Assembly: GCF_965204935.1 (NCBI RefSeq)
Contig: NZ_CBDBFO010000002.1
Source: Hoeflea_A sp965204935
GTDB taxonomy: Bacteria; Pseudomonadota; Alphaproteobacteria; Rhizobiales; Rhizobiaceae
Reading direction: 5' to 3' (one strand)
Length of the DNA stretch: 64,000 nt
Below, piece after piece: positions 34,284-44,080 of the stretch. Position 1 is the first letter of the stretch, and each line of letters starts with the position of its first letter. The position numbers were made by a program, and so were the translations under genes. Under the pieces are notes generated by a model. The model searched no databases, was not told the origin of the DNA, and was given only the letters and a program-made list of their open reading frames with translations.

Positions 34284-34514
34284 TTGTCTTCCCCCGTCCA
34301 AGGTGAATGAGAATTGAACTGGCTTCAATATCAATATTGCGGCGCCATTGTGTTCGTTTCGATTGCCGATAGATGGGAATACCATGCGGTAACTTCCACA
34401 TCCGGCACGCCAAATAACGAATGATTGTCCAATCGTTGACCGTTTTCTCGCGGCCGTGCCAGCCGTGGCCCGGCATTGGCCGGGAACCCGCTTCAGCGTT
34501 CCAACACGTTGTGT

Positions 34515-37109
34515 CTAACTGTCGATAACCTCCTTGACCGCCGTCGCCAGCTGTTTCAGGGAAAACGGCTTCGGCAGGAAACCGAACTGCGCGTTTTCGG
34601 GAAGGTTTTTCGCGAACGCGTCCTCGGCATATCCGGAAACGAAGATGAACTTCATGTCGGGATAGTCCTTGCGCAATTCGCGCAGAAGTGTCGGCCCGTC
34701 CATCTCGGGCATGACCACGTCGGACACGACGATGTCCACTTCGCCTTCCAGCTCCTTGATGATATCCAGCGCTTCGACGCCGGAGCCGGCCTCGTGCACC
34801 GTGTAGCCGCGCGTTTCGAGCATGCGCTTGCCGCCGCGCCGCACCGCTTCTTCGTCTTCCACGAGAAGCACGGTGGCGGAACCGGTCAGGTCGGTGGGCT
34901 CCTTCTGTCCGCCCGTGCCGTTGACGCCTTCAGTGCTCGACTCGGAAGGCTTTTCAGCTACCGCTTCGGAAGCGGTATCTTCTTCCGTCTCGATATGGCG
35001 CGGCAGGTAGATGCGGAAGACCGATCCCTTGCCGACCTCGGATTCGGGATAAATATAGCCGCCCGACTGCTTGATGATGCCGTATACCATCGACAGGCCG
35101 AGCCCGGTGCCCTTGCCGACATCCTTTGTTGTGAAGAACGGCTCGAAGATCTTGTCGAGCAGGTCCGGTGCGATGCCGGTGCCCTCATCCTCGATGGCGA
35201 TCATCACATATTCGCCGACCTCCATGCCGCGATTGTTCAGTGCCGCCACCTCGCTGCTTTCGACATTGGCCGTGCTGATCTTGATGGTGCCGCCATCCGG
35301 CATGGCATCGCGGGCGTTGACGGCCAGGTTTATGATCACCTGCTCGAACTGCCCGAGATCGGTCTTGACCGGCCAAAGATCCTTTCCATAGTCGATATCG
35401 AGCTTCACATGCGTCCCGGTCAGGCGGTCGACGAGCATGCGCAAATCACCGATGACGTCGGTCATCGAAAGCACGGTCGGGCGCATGGTCTGCTTCCGCG
35501 AGAAGGCCAGCAGCTGGCGCACGAGCACAGCCGCACGGTTCGCGTTCCGCTTGATTTCCATCAGATCGGCGAAGGCGGAGTCGGACGGGCGCAGCGACAA
35601 CAGCAGGTGGTCGGCCGAAAGCAGTATGGCGGTCAGCACATTGTTGAAATCATGTGCGATGCCGCCCGCCAGCGTTCCGACGGCGTTCATCTTCTGGGTT
35701 TCGGCCATCTGCGCCTCAAGCGCCTTCTGCTCCGTGGTCTCAACGGCATAGACGATTGCCGTCTCCTTGCTGTCCCCGTCATCGATGACGGCCGTCACGT
35801 AGAAGCGGAAGAAGCGCTCTTCATCCGCGGCATGGCGTGTATCAACCGGCGCAATGTCGCCCTGCCCTTCGGCCGCGGCTTCAAGCGCCGAAGCAAAGAG
35901 TTTGCGGTCTGCCTCGTGAACCACCGTTTCGAACCGCGTGCCCTTTTCGAGGTCGTCGCGCGAAACCGCGCCGGAGAACATTTTGAGGAACGGCGCATTG
36001 GTGCGAACGATCTTGCCACTGCCGTCCACCGAGGCAATGGCCATCGGCGTGTTGTTGAAAAAGCGCGTAAAGCGCATCTCCGCGGCCGCCGCGCTCGGAC
36101 CGCTGGCCTCGCCACCGCGCAGCAGCACAATGGTCCGGCTTTCGCCCGGCGCACCGTCCCTTGGCGCGCTTACCCGGTGCACGAGCCGCACCGGCATGCT
36201 TTTGCCGTCCTGCCGCAGCATGTCGAGGTCGAGCGTTGCTGTTCTGTCCAGACCGGGTGCCGCCTCAACGGATTCAATAAGAGCCATTCCCTCGCCGGCA
36301 ACAAGATCATTGAGCGCAATGGAGCCCGGCGTGAACTGTGTGAGGTCAAGGCCAATCCAGTCGGCGAGCGTCGCATTGATATAGACGATCTCGCCATTCT
36401 GGCCGGTAGACATGAAGCCCGCGGGCGCATGGTCCAGATAGTCGATCGCGTGCTGCAGCTCCCGGAAGAACTTCTCCTGGTCCTCGCGTTCGGCTGTGAT
36501 GTCCGACAGCTGCCAGGCGTGCAACTGCTCGCCGGCATCTCCAACATCGAGGAGCCGCGCCCGCAATCGGTACCATCGCGGACCCTCTGCCCCGTTTTGA
36601 GAGCCGCCCAGCCGCTTCAGCAACCGAAACTCCTCTTGCCCCTCCTTGCCTTCGCGGATCTGGTTTGTCAGACGGTAAACCGCCTCGGCCGCCTGGTTGT
36701 CGCTTGACATAATGGCTTCGATGGAAAGCACATCAGCCGGATTTTTCGCACCGATCAGGTCGGCATAGGTCCGGTTCGCATAGACCACGCGGCCCTTCTT
36801 GTCGGTAACGACCGTTCCTTCCGGATGACCGTCGATAAATATGCGCGACAGCACATCGCCGCCTCCGCGGGGCATGAGCTGAACAAATCCGATCACGGTG
36901 GAAACAAGATAGAAGATGCCGACCATCGCCAGCATGCCGAGGAGCCCGAGTCCAAGGTTCGTGTTGACGCGGCCCTCGAGATAGATGAATGCGATCGCAG
37001 CGCCGATAAGGACGACGGCGAGGACGGTCAGGCGAACCACGGTACCGGGTTTCGAATGCCGGTCTATGATCGGCGTCGGGTAGTCTCCCGACTGGTTTTC
37101 CCGCGCCAT
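34515..37109 (-). CDS. cckA: hybrid sensor histidine kinase CckA
   Basis: The 864-residue protein has two N-terminal membrane helices (about residues 25-45 and 52-78), PAS domains (from about 85, 225 and 345), a HisKA dimerisation box GTLAGGIAHDFNNVLTAI (H486), an HATPase domain (NLAVNARDAMPDGG, GTGLGLSMVYGIIKQSGG) and a C-terminal receiver (VVSDVVMPEMDG, D797). This is the CckA layout; CckA starts the phosphorelay to CtrA and CpdR through ChpT and controls cell cycle and polarity. ATG at 37109 has GAGGA upstream. The Hpt protein ChpT is not encoded nearby. Confidence 0.95.
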   Translation of the reverse strand: MARENQSGDYPTPIIDRHSKPGTVVRLTVLAVVLIGAAIAFIYLEGRVNTNLGLGLLGMLAMVGIFYLVSTVIGFVQLMPRGGGDVLSRIFIDGHPEGTVVTDKKGRVVYANRTYADLIGAKNPADVLSIEAIMSSDNQAAEAVYRLTNQIREGKEGQEEFRLLKRLGGSQNGAEGPRWYRLRARLLDVGDAGEQLHAWQLSDITAEREDQEKFFRELQHAIDYLDHAPAGFMSTGQNGEIVYINATLADWIGLDLTQFTPGSIALNDLVAGEGMALIESVEAAPGLDRTATLDLDMLRQDGKSMPVRLVHRVSAPRDGAPGESRTIVLLRGGEASGPSAAAAEMRFTRFFNNTPMAIASVDGSGKIVRTNAPFLKMFSGAVSRDDLEKGTRFETVVHEADRKLFASALEAAAEGQGDIAPVDTRHAADEERFFRFYVTAVIDDGDSKETAIVYAVETTEQKALEAQMAETQKMNAVGTLAGGIAHDFNNVLTAILLSADHLLLSLRPSDSAFADLMEIKRNANRAAVLVRQLLAFSRKQTMRPTVLSMTDVIGDLRMLVDRLTGTHVKLDIDYGKDLWPVKTDLGQFEQVIINLAVNARDAMPDGGTIKISTANVESSEVAALNNRGMEVGEYVMIAIEDEGTGIAPDLLDKIFEPFFTTKDVGKGTGLGLSMVYGIIKQSGGYIYPESEVGKGSVFRIYLPRHIETEEDTASEAVAEKPSESSTEGVNGTGGQKEPTDLTGSATVLLVEDEEAVRRGGKRMLETRGYTVHEAGSGVEALDIIKELEGEVDIVVSDVVMPEMDGPTLLRELRKDYPDMKFIFVSGYAEDAFAKNLPENAQFGFLPKPFSLKQLATAVKEVIDS

Positions 37110-37409
37110 CAACGTCCTCTTGAAGCGAGATTGATTCCCTCAGATTGCATAATTCCGTTTGGACCACATTCCGTAACACATTGAAAGAGTATGCGCCGAT
37201 TGCACCCCGGCTATGCACCGCAAATACGGATATCGCCTTGAATGCGCAGCATTATGTGGTTAAACAGCGGCAAAAGCGGTGTGCAAATTGTGTGTTGTTT
37301 GGATTTTGACGCCCCTAAGCTTGCAAGCGCCACAATCGGCATCTACGCTTCCACACAATGGTGGAGTTAAGACTTGTGCGATTGTTGCACGAGTTTGGGG
37401 CATTGAAAA
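37110..37409. other. cckA / FliO-like intergenic region
   Basis: These 300 bases separate two divergent genes and are rich in short palindromic pieces (for example AAGCTT and TTGCAAGC around 37318-37330). I searched for CtrA-type TTAA-N7-TTAA sites and found only single TTAA half-sites (near 37260 and 37367), so I do not assign one. No gene or RNA is recognisable. Confidence 0.5.
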
Positions 37410-38645
37410 ATGTTGAACAATATGAGTGAAGCGCTTTTCAGCACGGACGGCATGTCTGTGTATTCCATGCTCGCGGTGGGCGTGGTCATATTGATAGCCA
37501 TAGGCCTGCTTGTCTGGAACCTGCGGCGACGCGGTCATATGGCCTTCATGCGCGGCAGCAATTCGCGACAGCCGCGTCTGGCGGTTCTCGACCACACGGC
37601 CGTGGATACACGGCGGCGGCTCGTGCTTGTGCGCCGCGATAATGTCGAGCACCTGATCATGATCGGAGGTCCGAGCGATATCGTGGTTGAGCGCGGCATC
37701 AACCGCGCGGCGATGCGCGCAGCCCAGCAGGAAAGTGCCGCCCAGCAGGCGACCGCGCCACCGGCAGCGGCCCCGCAAGCGTCCACGCCATCACCGGTCA
37801 CCCCTCAGGCACCGGCGCCACAGGCACCTGCCCCGCAGGCAGCGGTATCTCCGGCGGCTGCGCCTCAGCCGGCAGCTCCGCAGTCTCCGAAGCCCGCGCA
37901 GCGTCCACAGCAGCAAAAGGCACCCCCGCAGCAAAAACCGGCGGAACCGGTTGCCGCGGAACAGGCCGGCGCGCCGGCAGCAAAGCCGGTAGAGAAACCG
38001 ATCATCCCAACGAAGACCGAAACTGCGGCCAAGACCGACACACCGGCGCCGGAGATTCAAAAGCCGGCCGACCTGTCGCCGGCCGAAGTGGAACCGGCAA
38101 CGCAAACACCGCCGAAATCACCGGCACCTGAACTCGCGGCCGTTGCCGTGTCGGCGGTCGCATCGGATGTTGTGGACTCTCCGGCGGTCAAGCCAGCCGG
38201 CAATGGTGACGCGACAATCACCGCCGAACTGGAGGATGTTCTAGACGCCGCCCGGGATCTGGTTCTGCCTGAAAAGGAAACTCCGCCGCCTGTTGAAGCA
38301 GAGGTCAAGGCAGAGCAAACGGACGCCGATATCAAGCCTGCCGGCCCGCAACCGGCCGCGTCAGCGGCGGCGACGGTGGGAATCCCGGTAGCCGAGAAGG
38401 CGCCAAATCCTGAAGACATCGCCGATGCAACGGCGCCGACCGTGACGGCGGATGAACTGATCGCCGATTTTGACCGGGTCCTCGAGGCTGAGATGACCAA
38501 GGCCGAACAACAGAAAATCGCCACGGATGAACCGGTATCGGTTGAGGCGCCGGAACCCGAGAAGGACGAGACAGTCCGGCCCCCGGCAGCATCACTGGAA
38601 GACGAGATGAAGAAACTGCTGGGCGACCTTACTGTGAAGCACTAG
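37410..38645 (+). CDS. FliO/MopB-like membrane protein with long Pro/Ala/Glu tail
   Basis: The 411-residue protein has one N-terminal membrane helix (about residues 18-39, MLAVGVVILIAIGLLVWNL), then a FliO-type segment (RQPRLAVLDHTAVDTRRRLV, LVRRDNVEHLIMIGGPSDIVVE) as in the flagellar export-gate assembly factor FliO. The remaining 290 residues are low-complexity Ala/Pro/Gln then acidic, with two short helices (TAELEDVLDAARDLVL and ELIADFDRVLEAEMTKAEQQ). No flagellar genes are near; in related genomes such a gene sits beside cckA. Function in flagellar assembly is therefore inference. Confidence 0.7.
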   Translation: MLNNMSEALFSTDGMSVYSMLAVGVVILIAIGLLVWNLRRRGHMAFMRGSNSRQPRLAVLDHTAVDTRRRLVLVRRDNVEHLIMIGGPSDIVVERGINRAAMRAAQQESAAQQATAPPAAAPQASTPSPVTPQAPAPQAPAPQAAVSPAAAPQPAAPQSPKPAQRPQQQKAPPQQKPAEPVAAEQAGAPAAKPVEKPIIPTKTETAAKTDTPAPEIQKPADLSPAEVEPATQTPPKSPAPELAAVAVSAVASDVVDSPAVKPAGNGDATITAELEDVLDAARDLVLPEKETPPPVEAEVKAEQTDADIKPAGPQPAASAAATVGIPVAEKAPNPEDIADATAPTVTADELIADFDRVLEAEMTKAEQQKIATDEPVSVEAPEPEKDETVRPPAASLEDEMKKLLGDLTVKH

Positions 38646-38679
38646 CGCATCGCGTCAGAACAATCCGACAAATAAAATA

Positions 38680-38700
38680 GGCGGCCCCGGCCGCCTTTTT
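38680..38700. terminator. bidirectional intrinsic terminator
   Basis: GGCGGCC and GGCCGCC pair around CC, followed by TTTTT on the plus strand and TATTTTATTT on the minus strand. It lies between the convergent FliO-like gene and dksA and can serve both. Confidence 0.88.
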
Positions 38701-38721
38701 GTATGAATTTCTCCGCGTCAG

Positions 38722-39141
38722 CTATTCGTCGCGGTAGACCTTTTCGCGACGCTCGTGGCGCTCCTGTGCCTCGATGGAAAGTGTTGCGATGGGCCTTGCA
38801 TCGAGCCTCTTGAGACTGATCGGTTCGCCAGTTTCTTCGCAATATCCGTAGGTGCCTTCGTCGAGCCGCCGCAGTGCCGCGTCGATTTTGGAGATCAGCT
38901 TGCGTTGCCGGTCTCTTGCACGCAACTCAATGGCCCGGTCTGTTTCCGACGAAGCCCTGTCCGCGATATCGGGATGATTTGCGCTGTCTTCCTGAAGGTT
39001 GCCGAGCGTTTCCCGCGCCTCGCGCAGGATCTCGTTCTTCCATGCATTCAACTTGGCTCGAAAATAGGCACGCTGCTTCTCATTCATGAACTCCTCGTCG
39101 TCCGAGGGAACGTAGGAACCAAGATCGATCATGTCATTCAT
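38722..39141 (-). CDS. dksA: RNA polymerase-binding factor DksA, cysteine-poor type
   Basis: The 139-residue protein has the DksA coiled coil with the tip motif DIADRASSETD, followed by the zinc-finger-like region YGYCEETGEPI and ATLSIEAQE. Only one of the four canonical Cys remains (C-T-S-A in place of C-C-C-C), as in the zinc-independent DksA2 type. DksA enters the RNA polymerase secondary channel and works with ppGpp. ATG at 39141 has AAGGA upstream. Both strands around it end at the bidirectional hairpin at 38680. Confidence 0.93.
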   Translation of the reverse strand: MNDMIDLGSYVPSDDEEFMNEKQRAYFRAKLNAWKNEILREARETLGNLQEDSANHPDIADRASSETDRAIELRARDRQRKLISKIDAALRRLDEGTYGYCEETGEPISLKRLDARPIATLSIEAQERHERREKVYRDE

Positions 39142-39310
39142 GGTGATTCCTTGTTTCGCAGTGCTTTTGGGGCGTGTGTATAGCCACACCGCTCAGTGCT
39201 TACAAGCGGGAATTCATGCGTTGGTTCAGTTTTTTGTGAGCTTACTGGATTCAGTAAGCAACCGGTTAGAACTGTGAATTTGTCACATCAACTTCATAAA
39301 TGTGCTTGGG

Positions 39311-40621
39311 CTATATTTCATCAATATAGTCGGCAAGTCTCAGCCGCATGTATTCGGCCTGGGTGGCAATTCGGCCAAGCCAGCCCCCGCCCCACGCGAT
39401 TCCGTAGTTCCCGAAAAGTGCCATCCGATCGCGTGAACCGGCGATTGCGTCGGCAACAGCCAGGCCGGCCGCGGCCGTCGTATTGAGGCCGTGGCCGCCG
39501 AATGCGGTCGCCACGAAAAGCCCGGGGCTGATCTCGCCCACAATGGGCATCTTGTGACGCGCATAACCCATCAATCCGGACCACCCGTATTCGATTTCAA
39601 TGTCTCCGAGTTGCGGGTAGACGCCGGCAATGTCGTTATGAAGCATCGCGACCAGCTGCGACGGTTCGGATCTGCGTGTCGTGATGCGCCCGCCCCAAAG
39701 AAGACGCAATCCGTGATCGTCCTCAAGGATACGGTAATAGTCGCCGGCGCGCCGCTGATCGGTGATACAGCCGCGATAGCGGATGACGTCGCCGATGTTC
39801 GCATCGTATGACCGGCTGACGACAACATAGGTCGCGACCGGCAGGACACTTTGCTCGACCGCGCGAACAGGGCCGCCATAGGCGCTCGTTGCAACCACGA
39901 CATTTTGCGCCCTCACCTGACCGTCTGCCGAACGCACAAGGTACTCCGTCCCCGAAGGCCCGATGTCGGAGATGCGTGTCCCCTCATGGACGCGCACGCC
40001 GGAGGCAACGCACAATTCCAAGACCAGTTCGGTATAGGCCAGAGGGTCAATGTGGAAGGATCGGTGGTCGATGACACCTGCATGATAGATGCCTGTTTCC
40101 AGAAGCCCCGACACGGCCGCGCGGTCCAGGAATTCCAGATCCGCATCATATTGGTCCGCCAGCTTTTGCTGCCATTGGCGCAGCTCCTGCGTACGCTTGT
40201 GCCGTATCACATGCAGCCAGCCCCGACCGCCGATGATGTCCTTTCGGCCGGCATTGGAAATCGTGCTTTCGACATAGCGTACGCCGTCCACCGACAGCGC
40301 GTGGAGCTGTTTCGCGCGTTCGATGCCGACGCGCCTTTCAATGGCGTCCACATTCTGGGCAAAACCCTGGGACACAAAGCCGCCATTGCGTCCGGACGCT
40401 CCCCAACCGATCCTTTGGGCCTCCAGAAGCACGACGGAAAGTCCGCGTGCAGACAGTTCCAGGGCCGTGGTCAGCCCGGCCAGACCGCCGCCGACCACAG
40501 CCACATCCGCCTCCTCCATGCCGCTCAGACTTTCGATCCGGTCGCGCGGCGCAGTGCGGGACGCGTAGTAGCTGGAAACATGGGGCGAGGCATCCTGCCT
40601 GCTATGTGAATGTGTCGCCAA
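39311..40621 (-). CDS. FAD-dependent amine oxidoreductase (DAO family, PuuB-like)
   Basis: The 436-residue protein starts with a tail typical of gamma-glutamylputrescine oxidase-like enzymes (HVSSYYASRTAPRDRIESL), then the FAD dinucleotide fold VAVVGGGLAGLTTALELSAR (GxGxxG at 44-49), RIGWGASGRNGGFVSQGF, and the C-terminal GLFVATAFGGHGLNTTAAAG. Family members oxidise amines or amino acids, producing aldehyde and peroxide. I chose TTG at 40621, with AGGAT just before it, because it keeps the SYYA segment; the downstream ATG at about 40519 would remove it. The frame continues open to 41170. Substrate unknown; no glutamylputrescine genes adjoin. Confidence 0.82.
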   Translation of the reverse strand: MATHSHSRQDASPHVSSYYASRTAPRDRIESLSGMEEADVAVVGGGLAGLTTALELSARGLSVVLLEAQRIGWGASGRNGGFVSQGFAQNVDAIERRVGIERAKQLHALSVDGVRYVESTISNAGRKDIIGGRGWLHVIRHKRTQELRQWQQKLADQYDADLEFLDRAAVSGLLETGIYHAGVIDHRSFHIDPLAYTELVLELCVASGVRVHEGTRISDIGPSGTEYLVRSADGQVRAQNVVVATSAYGGPVRAVEQSVLPVATYVVVSRSYDANIGDVIRYRGCITDQRRAGDYYRILEDDHGLRLLWGGRITTRRSEPSQLVAMLHNDIAGVYPQLGDIEIEYGWSGLMGYARHKMPIVGEISPGLFVATAFGGHGLNTTAAAGLAVADAIAGSRDRMALFGNYGIAWGGGWLGRIATQAEYMRLRLADYIDEI

Positions 40622-40848
40622 TCGATCCTGTAACCTGCTATTGAACCTGACAGCCAGGTGAGAACGGTTTCGTTTATACACGCTGCCGGTGCGTTTCAAT
40701 GCGCTGCCAGCGAGCCACACGCCTTCCCACACTTGTGCATTCCGTGTGAAATTCAGCCACCCCCTCGCGTCGCAAACCGAATGATGCTTTAAATGCCGGT
40801 TCAGGAATGATGCGGTCGGCACGACCGCCAACGAACCAGAAAGCGCGT

Positions 40849-41397
40849 ATGGACAACCAGTCTGCTGATTCATCGATCGTCTATTTGCTTCGGCATGCCC
40901 ATTCCGCCTGGGCGCGGCCCGGTCAGCGGGATTTCGACCGGCCGCTCGATGAACGCGGGATTGAAGACGCACATATCGTCGGTGCCGCGCTTTCCAAACT
41001 GGACCGCCTTCCGCAAATCGTTCTTTGCTCGACTGCCGTACGGTGCCGGCAGACCTGTGACATCGTCCTTTCGGAGCTTGCGGATCCGCCGCCGGTCGAC
41101 AAGATCGACGCGCTCTACAGCAACGACTACCGGTACTATGTGGATCTGCTTTCGCGGCAAACCCTGTCACCGATCATGCTGATCGGCCACAATCCGATGA
41201 TGGAGGATACGGCAAGGTTTTTGAGTGCAACGGCCAAGGAAAGGCCCGGCGAAAGGCTGCAGAAGGGATTTCCGACCGCAGGCCTCGCAATGCTGGAATT
41301 TGACGGACCATTGGCGACAATCAAACAGGGCGGGCGCTTGACCGAGTTTCTGTCGCCCAAGCGATTGCGCAAGCTGGCGCATCGGATCGACGGTTGA
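40849..41397 (+). CDS. histidine phosphatase family protein (SixA-like)
   Basis: The protein has about 182 residues with the RHG signature VYLLRHAHSAWARPGQRDFD, the LSSTAVRCRQTC-type segment (IVLCSTAVRCRQTCDIV) and the second catalytic His in IMLIGHNPMMEDTARFL. SixA-type members dephosphorylate histidine on Hpt proteins, but sequence alone does not settle the substrate. The start is uncertain: ATG 40849 (AGAAAG upstream) gives the family N-terminus, while ATG 40810 after AGGA would add 13 residues. The 227 bases upstream separate it from the divergent flavoprotein. Confidence 0.82.
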   Translation: MDNQSADSSIVYLLRHAHSAWARPGQRDFDRPLDERGIEDAHIVGAALSKLDRLPQIVLCSTAVRCRQTCDIVLSELADPPPVDKIDALYSNDYRYYVDLLSRQTLSPIMLIGHNPMMEDTARFLSATAKERPGERLQKGFPTAGLAMLEFDGPLATIKQGGRLTEFLSPKRLRKLAHRIDG

Positions 41398-41585
41398 ACA
41401 AGTGCGGCGCTTTCGATTTAAGAAATTGAAATAATTATATAATTTTCAGGCTGTCCCGGATGTCGCCAAACTCGGACATGCTGCTATGCGGCGCGCCGAC
41501 GGCATCTGGCTGGCTCACTTCGGGTTGAACAGCCGCAGGGTGGGTTCTTATATCCGCTCCAACGCACAAGCATTTCAGGTGACGA

Positions 41586-43058
41586 TTGAGTTCCGCTCTT
41601 TCCCGCATTTCGGACGAAGCACTGATCACGGTCGACAATCTCGTCGATCGCGCCGGCGATCTCTTGCGCCCGACCATGCGCTTTGGCGTGACCGGACTTT
41701 CACGCGCCGGAAAGACGGTCTTCATCACCGCGCTTGTGCACAATCTGATTCACGGCGGGCGGCTTCCGCTGTTCAAGGCGCAACAGAGCGGCCGCATCGC
41801 ATCAGCCTATCTTGAACCCCAGCCTGACGATGGCGTGCCACGCTTCCAGTATGAGGATCACGTGCGCGCGCTGGTCGACGATCGCCTGTGGCCCCAGTCG
41901 ACCCGCGCAATATCCGAGCTGCGACTGACCATCGAATACGAGTCGGCCAGCGCCTGGAACAGGCTCCTGTCATCGGGAAAGCTCTCGATCGACATTGTCG
42001 ATTATCCAGGCGAATGGCTGCTTGATCTGCCGCTGTTGCAGCAGGACTTTGCCGAATTCAGCAGGATGGCGGTTGGCCTGGCGCGTTCACCGGTCCGCGC
42101 GGATCTGTCGCGAGAATGGCTTGAGGCGGCTGCCGGCCTGGACGTGCGCGCCGACGCCGATGAGGCCGATGCGCGCCGTATCTCCACGCTGTTCGCCGAC
42201 TATCTGCGGTCGTGTCGCAGCGATGAGAAGGCGCTTTCAACACTGCCTCCCGGCCGGTTCCTGATGCCCGGCGACCTCGAGGGCTCGCCTGCGCTGACCT
42301 TTGCACCGCTGCCGGATCTGCCCGAGGGCTCGTCGCCGTCAGGTTCCCTTTGGGCAATGATGGAACGACGTTACGAGGCCTATAAGAGCCTCGTCGTTAA
42401 ACCGTTCTTCCGCGAACACTTCGCGCGGCTTGACCGCCAGATCATACTCATCGACGCAATGCAGGCCATGAATGCGGGTCCGGAAGCGGTCCAGGATCTG
42501 GAACGCGCGTTGGTCGACATTTTGTCCTGCTTTCGGCCGGGACGCGGCAACCTTTTGACATCCTTGATTTCCAGGCGCATCGACCGGGTGCTGATCGGCG
42601 CCACCAAGGCCGATCATCTCCACCAGGAAAGCCATGACCGGCTGGAGGCAATTGTCCGGCGGCTTGTTGCGCGCGCAACAGAAAAGGCCGGCTATTCGAG
42701 GGCCAACATCGAAGTCATCGCAATGGCCGCCGTGCGTGCCACGCGAGAGACCAGCGCAAAACGGGGAAAGGACACATTGCCGCTTATCACCGGGACACCG
42801 ATGAAAGGCGAGAAAATCGATGGAAAAACGTTTAACGGAAACACCGATAAACGCATATTTCCCGGGGACTTGCCGGAAGATGCGGACTCATTTTTTCAAC
42901 AACTGAATTCGTCATCGCACGATGCCACGCCACAACTCAATTTCGTTCGCTTTCGCCCACCCAGGCTGGAACGCACTGCAGAAGGCGTCACACTGTCCTT
43001 GCCCCATATTCGTCTGGACAGGGCATTTGAATTTCTGTTCGGGGACTGGCTCGCATGA
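41586..43058 (+). CDS. ycjX: YcjX family P-loop protein (DUF463)
   Basis: The 490-residue protein has a Walker A motif GLSRAGKT (residues 37-44), a switch-like DYPGEWLLDLPLL segment, ILIDAMQAMNAG, and the base-recognition-like VLIGATKADHLH, the layout of YcjX, a GTPase-like protein linked to envelope stress. The start is a TTG at 41586 with AGGTG just upstream; no ATG fits the conserved N-terminus. It overlaps the next gene by four bases (ATGA), the usual ycjX-ycjF pair. The 188 bases upstream are AT-rich near 41425-41450 and probably hold the promoter. Confidence 0.9.
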   Translation: MSSALSRISDEALITVDNLVDRAGDLLRPTMRFGVTGLSRAGKTVFITALVHNLIHGGRLPLFKAQQSGRIASAYLEPQPDDGVPRFQYEDHVRALVDDRLWPQSTRAISELRLTIEYESASAWNRLLSSGKLSIDIVDYPGEWLLDLPLLQQDFAEFSRMAVGLARSPVRADLSREWLEAAAGLDVRADADEADARRISTLFADYLRSCRSDEKALSTLPPGRFLMPGDLEGSPALTFAPLPDLPEGSSPSGSLWAMMERRYEAYKSLVVKPFFREHFARLDRQIILIDAMQAMNAGPEAVQDLERALVDILSCFRPGRGNLLTSLISRRIDRVLIGATKADHLHQESHDRLEAIVRRLVARATEKAGYSRANIEVIAMAAVRATRETSAKRGKDTLPLITGTPMKGEKIDGKTFNGNTDKRIFPGDLPEDADSFFQQLNSSSHDATPQLNFVRFRPPRLERTAEGVTLSLPHIRLDRAFEFLFGDWLA

Positions 43059-44080
43059 CCAAAAATCACCGAAAGCCGGCCGCATTCGACGTTGCGGACG
43101 GCGATGATGACAGCCTACCGCTGGATTTTGCCGAGGCCGGCGCCGATACATTGCCGGTGGAGGCGCTGACACCGCCTGTTGCGGAGCCGCGGCGGCGCGG
43201 CATTTCCTTCGGCCGGTTGGCGCTTGGCGCATTCGGGTTGCTGTTTTCGCTTGCATTTGCCGTGTGGCTCGATGGGCTCATTGCTTCCTTCTTCGCCCGT
43301 TCAATCTGGTTGGGATGGCTGGCAACCGCCCTCACCGTCGTTGCCGTCGGATCGCTTGTCGGGCTTGCTGTTCGTGAAATCCGTTCGCTGATGCGGCTCG
43401 ACGCCGTCCATGCCATTCGGGAGATGGCAGAGGAAGCACGCCTTGAGAAACTGCCCAAGAAAGCAAAGGCCGTTCAGGCAAGATTGATGCGGATATTTGC
43501 CGACCGCCCTGAAACAGCTCGCGCGCGGCGACAGCTTCGCGAGCTTGACGGCGAGGTCATCGATGGACCGCATCTGATGGAACTCATGGAAACGCAATTG
43601 CTTGGACCGGTCGATCAGGAAGCGCGCCGTCTCATTCTCAACGCGTCGAAACGGGTATCGGTGGTAACGGCGCTGAGCCCGCGGGCGCTTATCGACATCG
43701 GCTATGTTCTTTTCGAGGCGATGCGCCTGATCAGAGCCCTTGCGACACTCTATGGCGGCAGGCCCGGAACGCTTGGCGCCATTCGGCTCGCCCGCGATGT
43801 GGTCAGCCATCTTGCCGTCACAGGTTCTCTGGCGCTTGGTGACGGTGTGATTCAGCAACTCATGGGCCAGGGACTGGCAAGCAAGCTATCGGCACGCCTC
43901 GGCGAAGGCGTCGTCAACGGGCTGATGACGGCCCGCATCGGCATTGCAGCGATGGACCTGTGCCGGCCGCTCGCCTTTCACAGCCTCAAGCGCCCGGGAA
44001 TTGGAGAGTTCGTCGGCGATCTCACCCGTCAGGCGGCAGGCGGCAGGCAAGATGAGAAGAAAGAGAAGTCAAGGACCTAG
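43055..44080 (+). CDS. ycjF: YcjF/TIGR01620 membrane protein (DUF697)
   Basis: The 341-residue protein has an acidic N-terminus, two membrane helices (about residues 55-75 and 84-106), a charged helical stretch, and a C-terminal DUF697-like region (IGYVLFEAMRLIRALATLYG, RLARDVVSHLAVTGSLALGD). It pairs with YcjX through a four-base overlap. Its stop TAG at 44078-44080 is part of a CTAG that is the left boundary of a 297-bp palindromic element, so the end of the coding sequence abuts an insertion. Confidence 0.87.
   Translation: MTKNHRKPAAFDVADGDDDSLPLDFAEAGADTLPVEALTPPVAEPRRRGISFGRLALGAFGLLFSLAFAVWLDGLIASFFARSIWLGWLATALTVVAVGSLVGLAVREIRSLMRLDAVHAIREMAEEARLEKLPKKAKAVQARLMRIFADRPETARARRQLRELDGEVIDGPHLMELMETQLLGPVDQEARRLILNASKRVSVVTALSPRALIDIGYVLFEAMRLIRALATLYGGRPGTLGAIRLARDVVSHLAVTGSLALGDGVIQQLMGQGLASKLSARLGEGVVNGLMTARIGIAAMDLCRPLAFHSLKRPGIGEFVGDLTRQAAGGRQDEKKEKSRT

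Noticed and set aside
34476..36707. 743-codon open frame on the plus strand
   Set aside because: Antisense to cckA, which has all kinase and receiver motifs. The translation is His/Arg-rich without domains.
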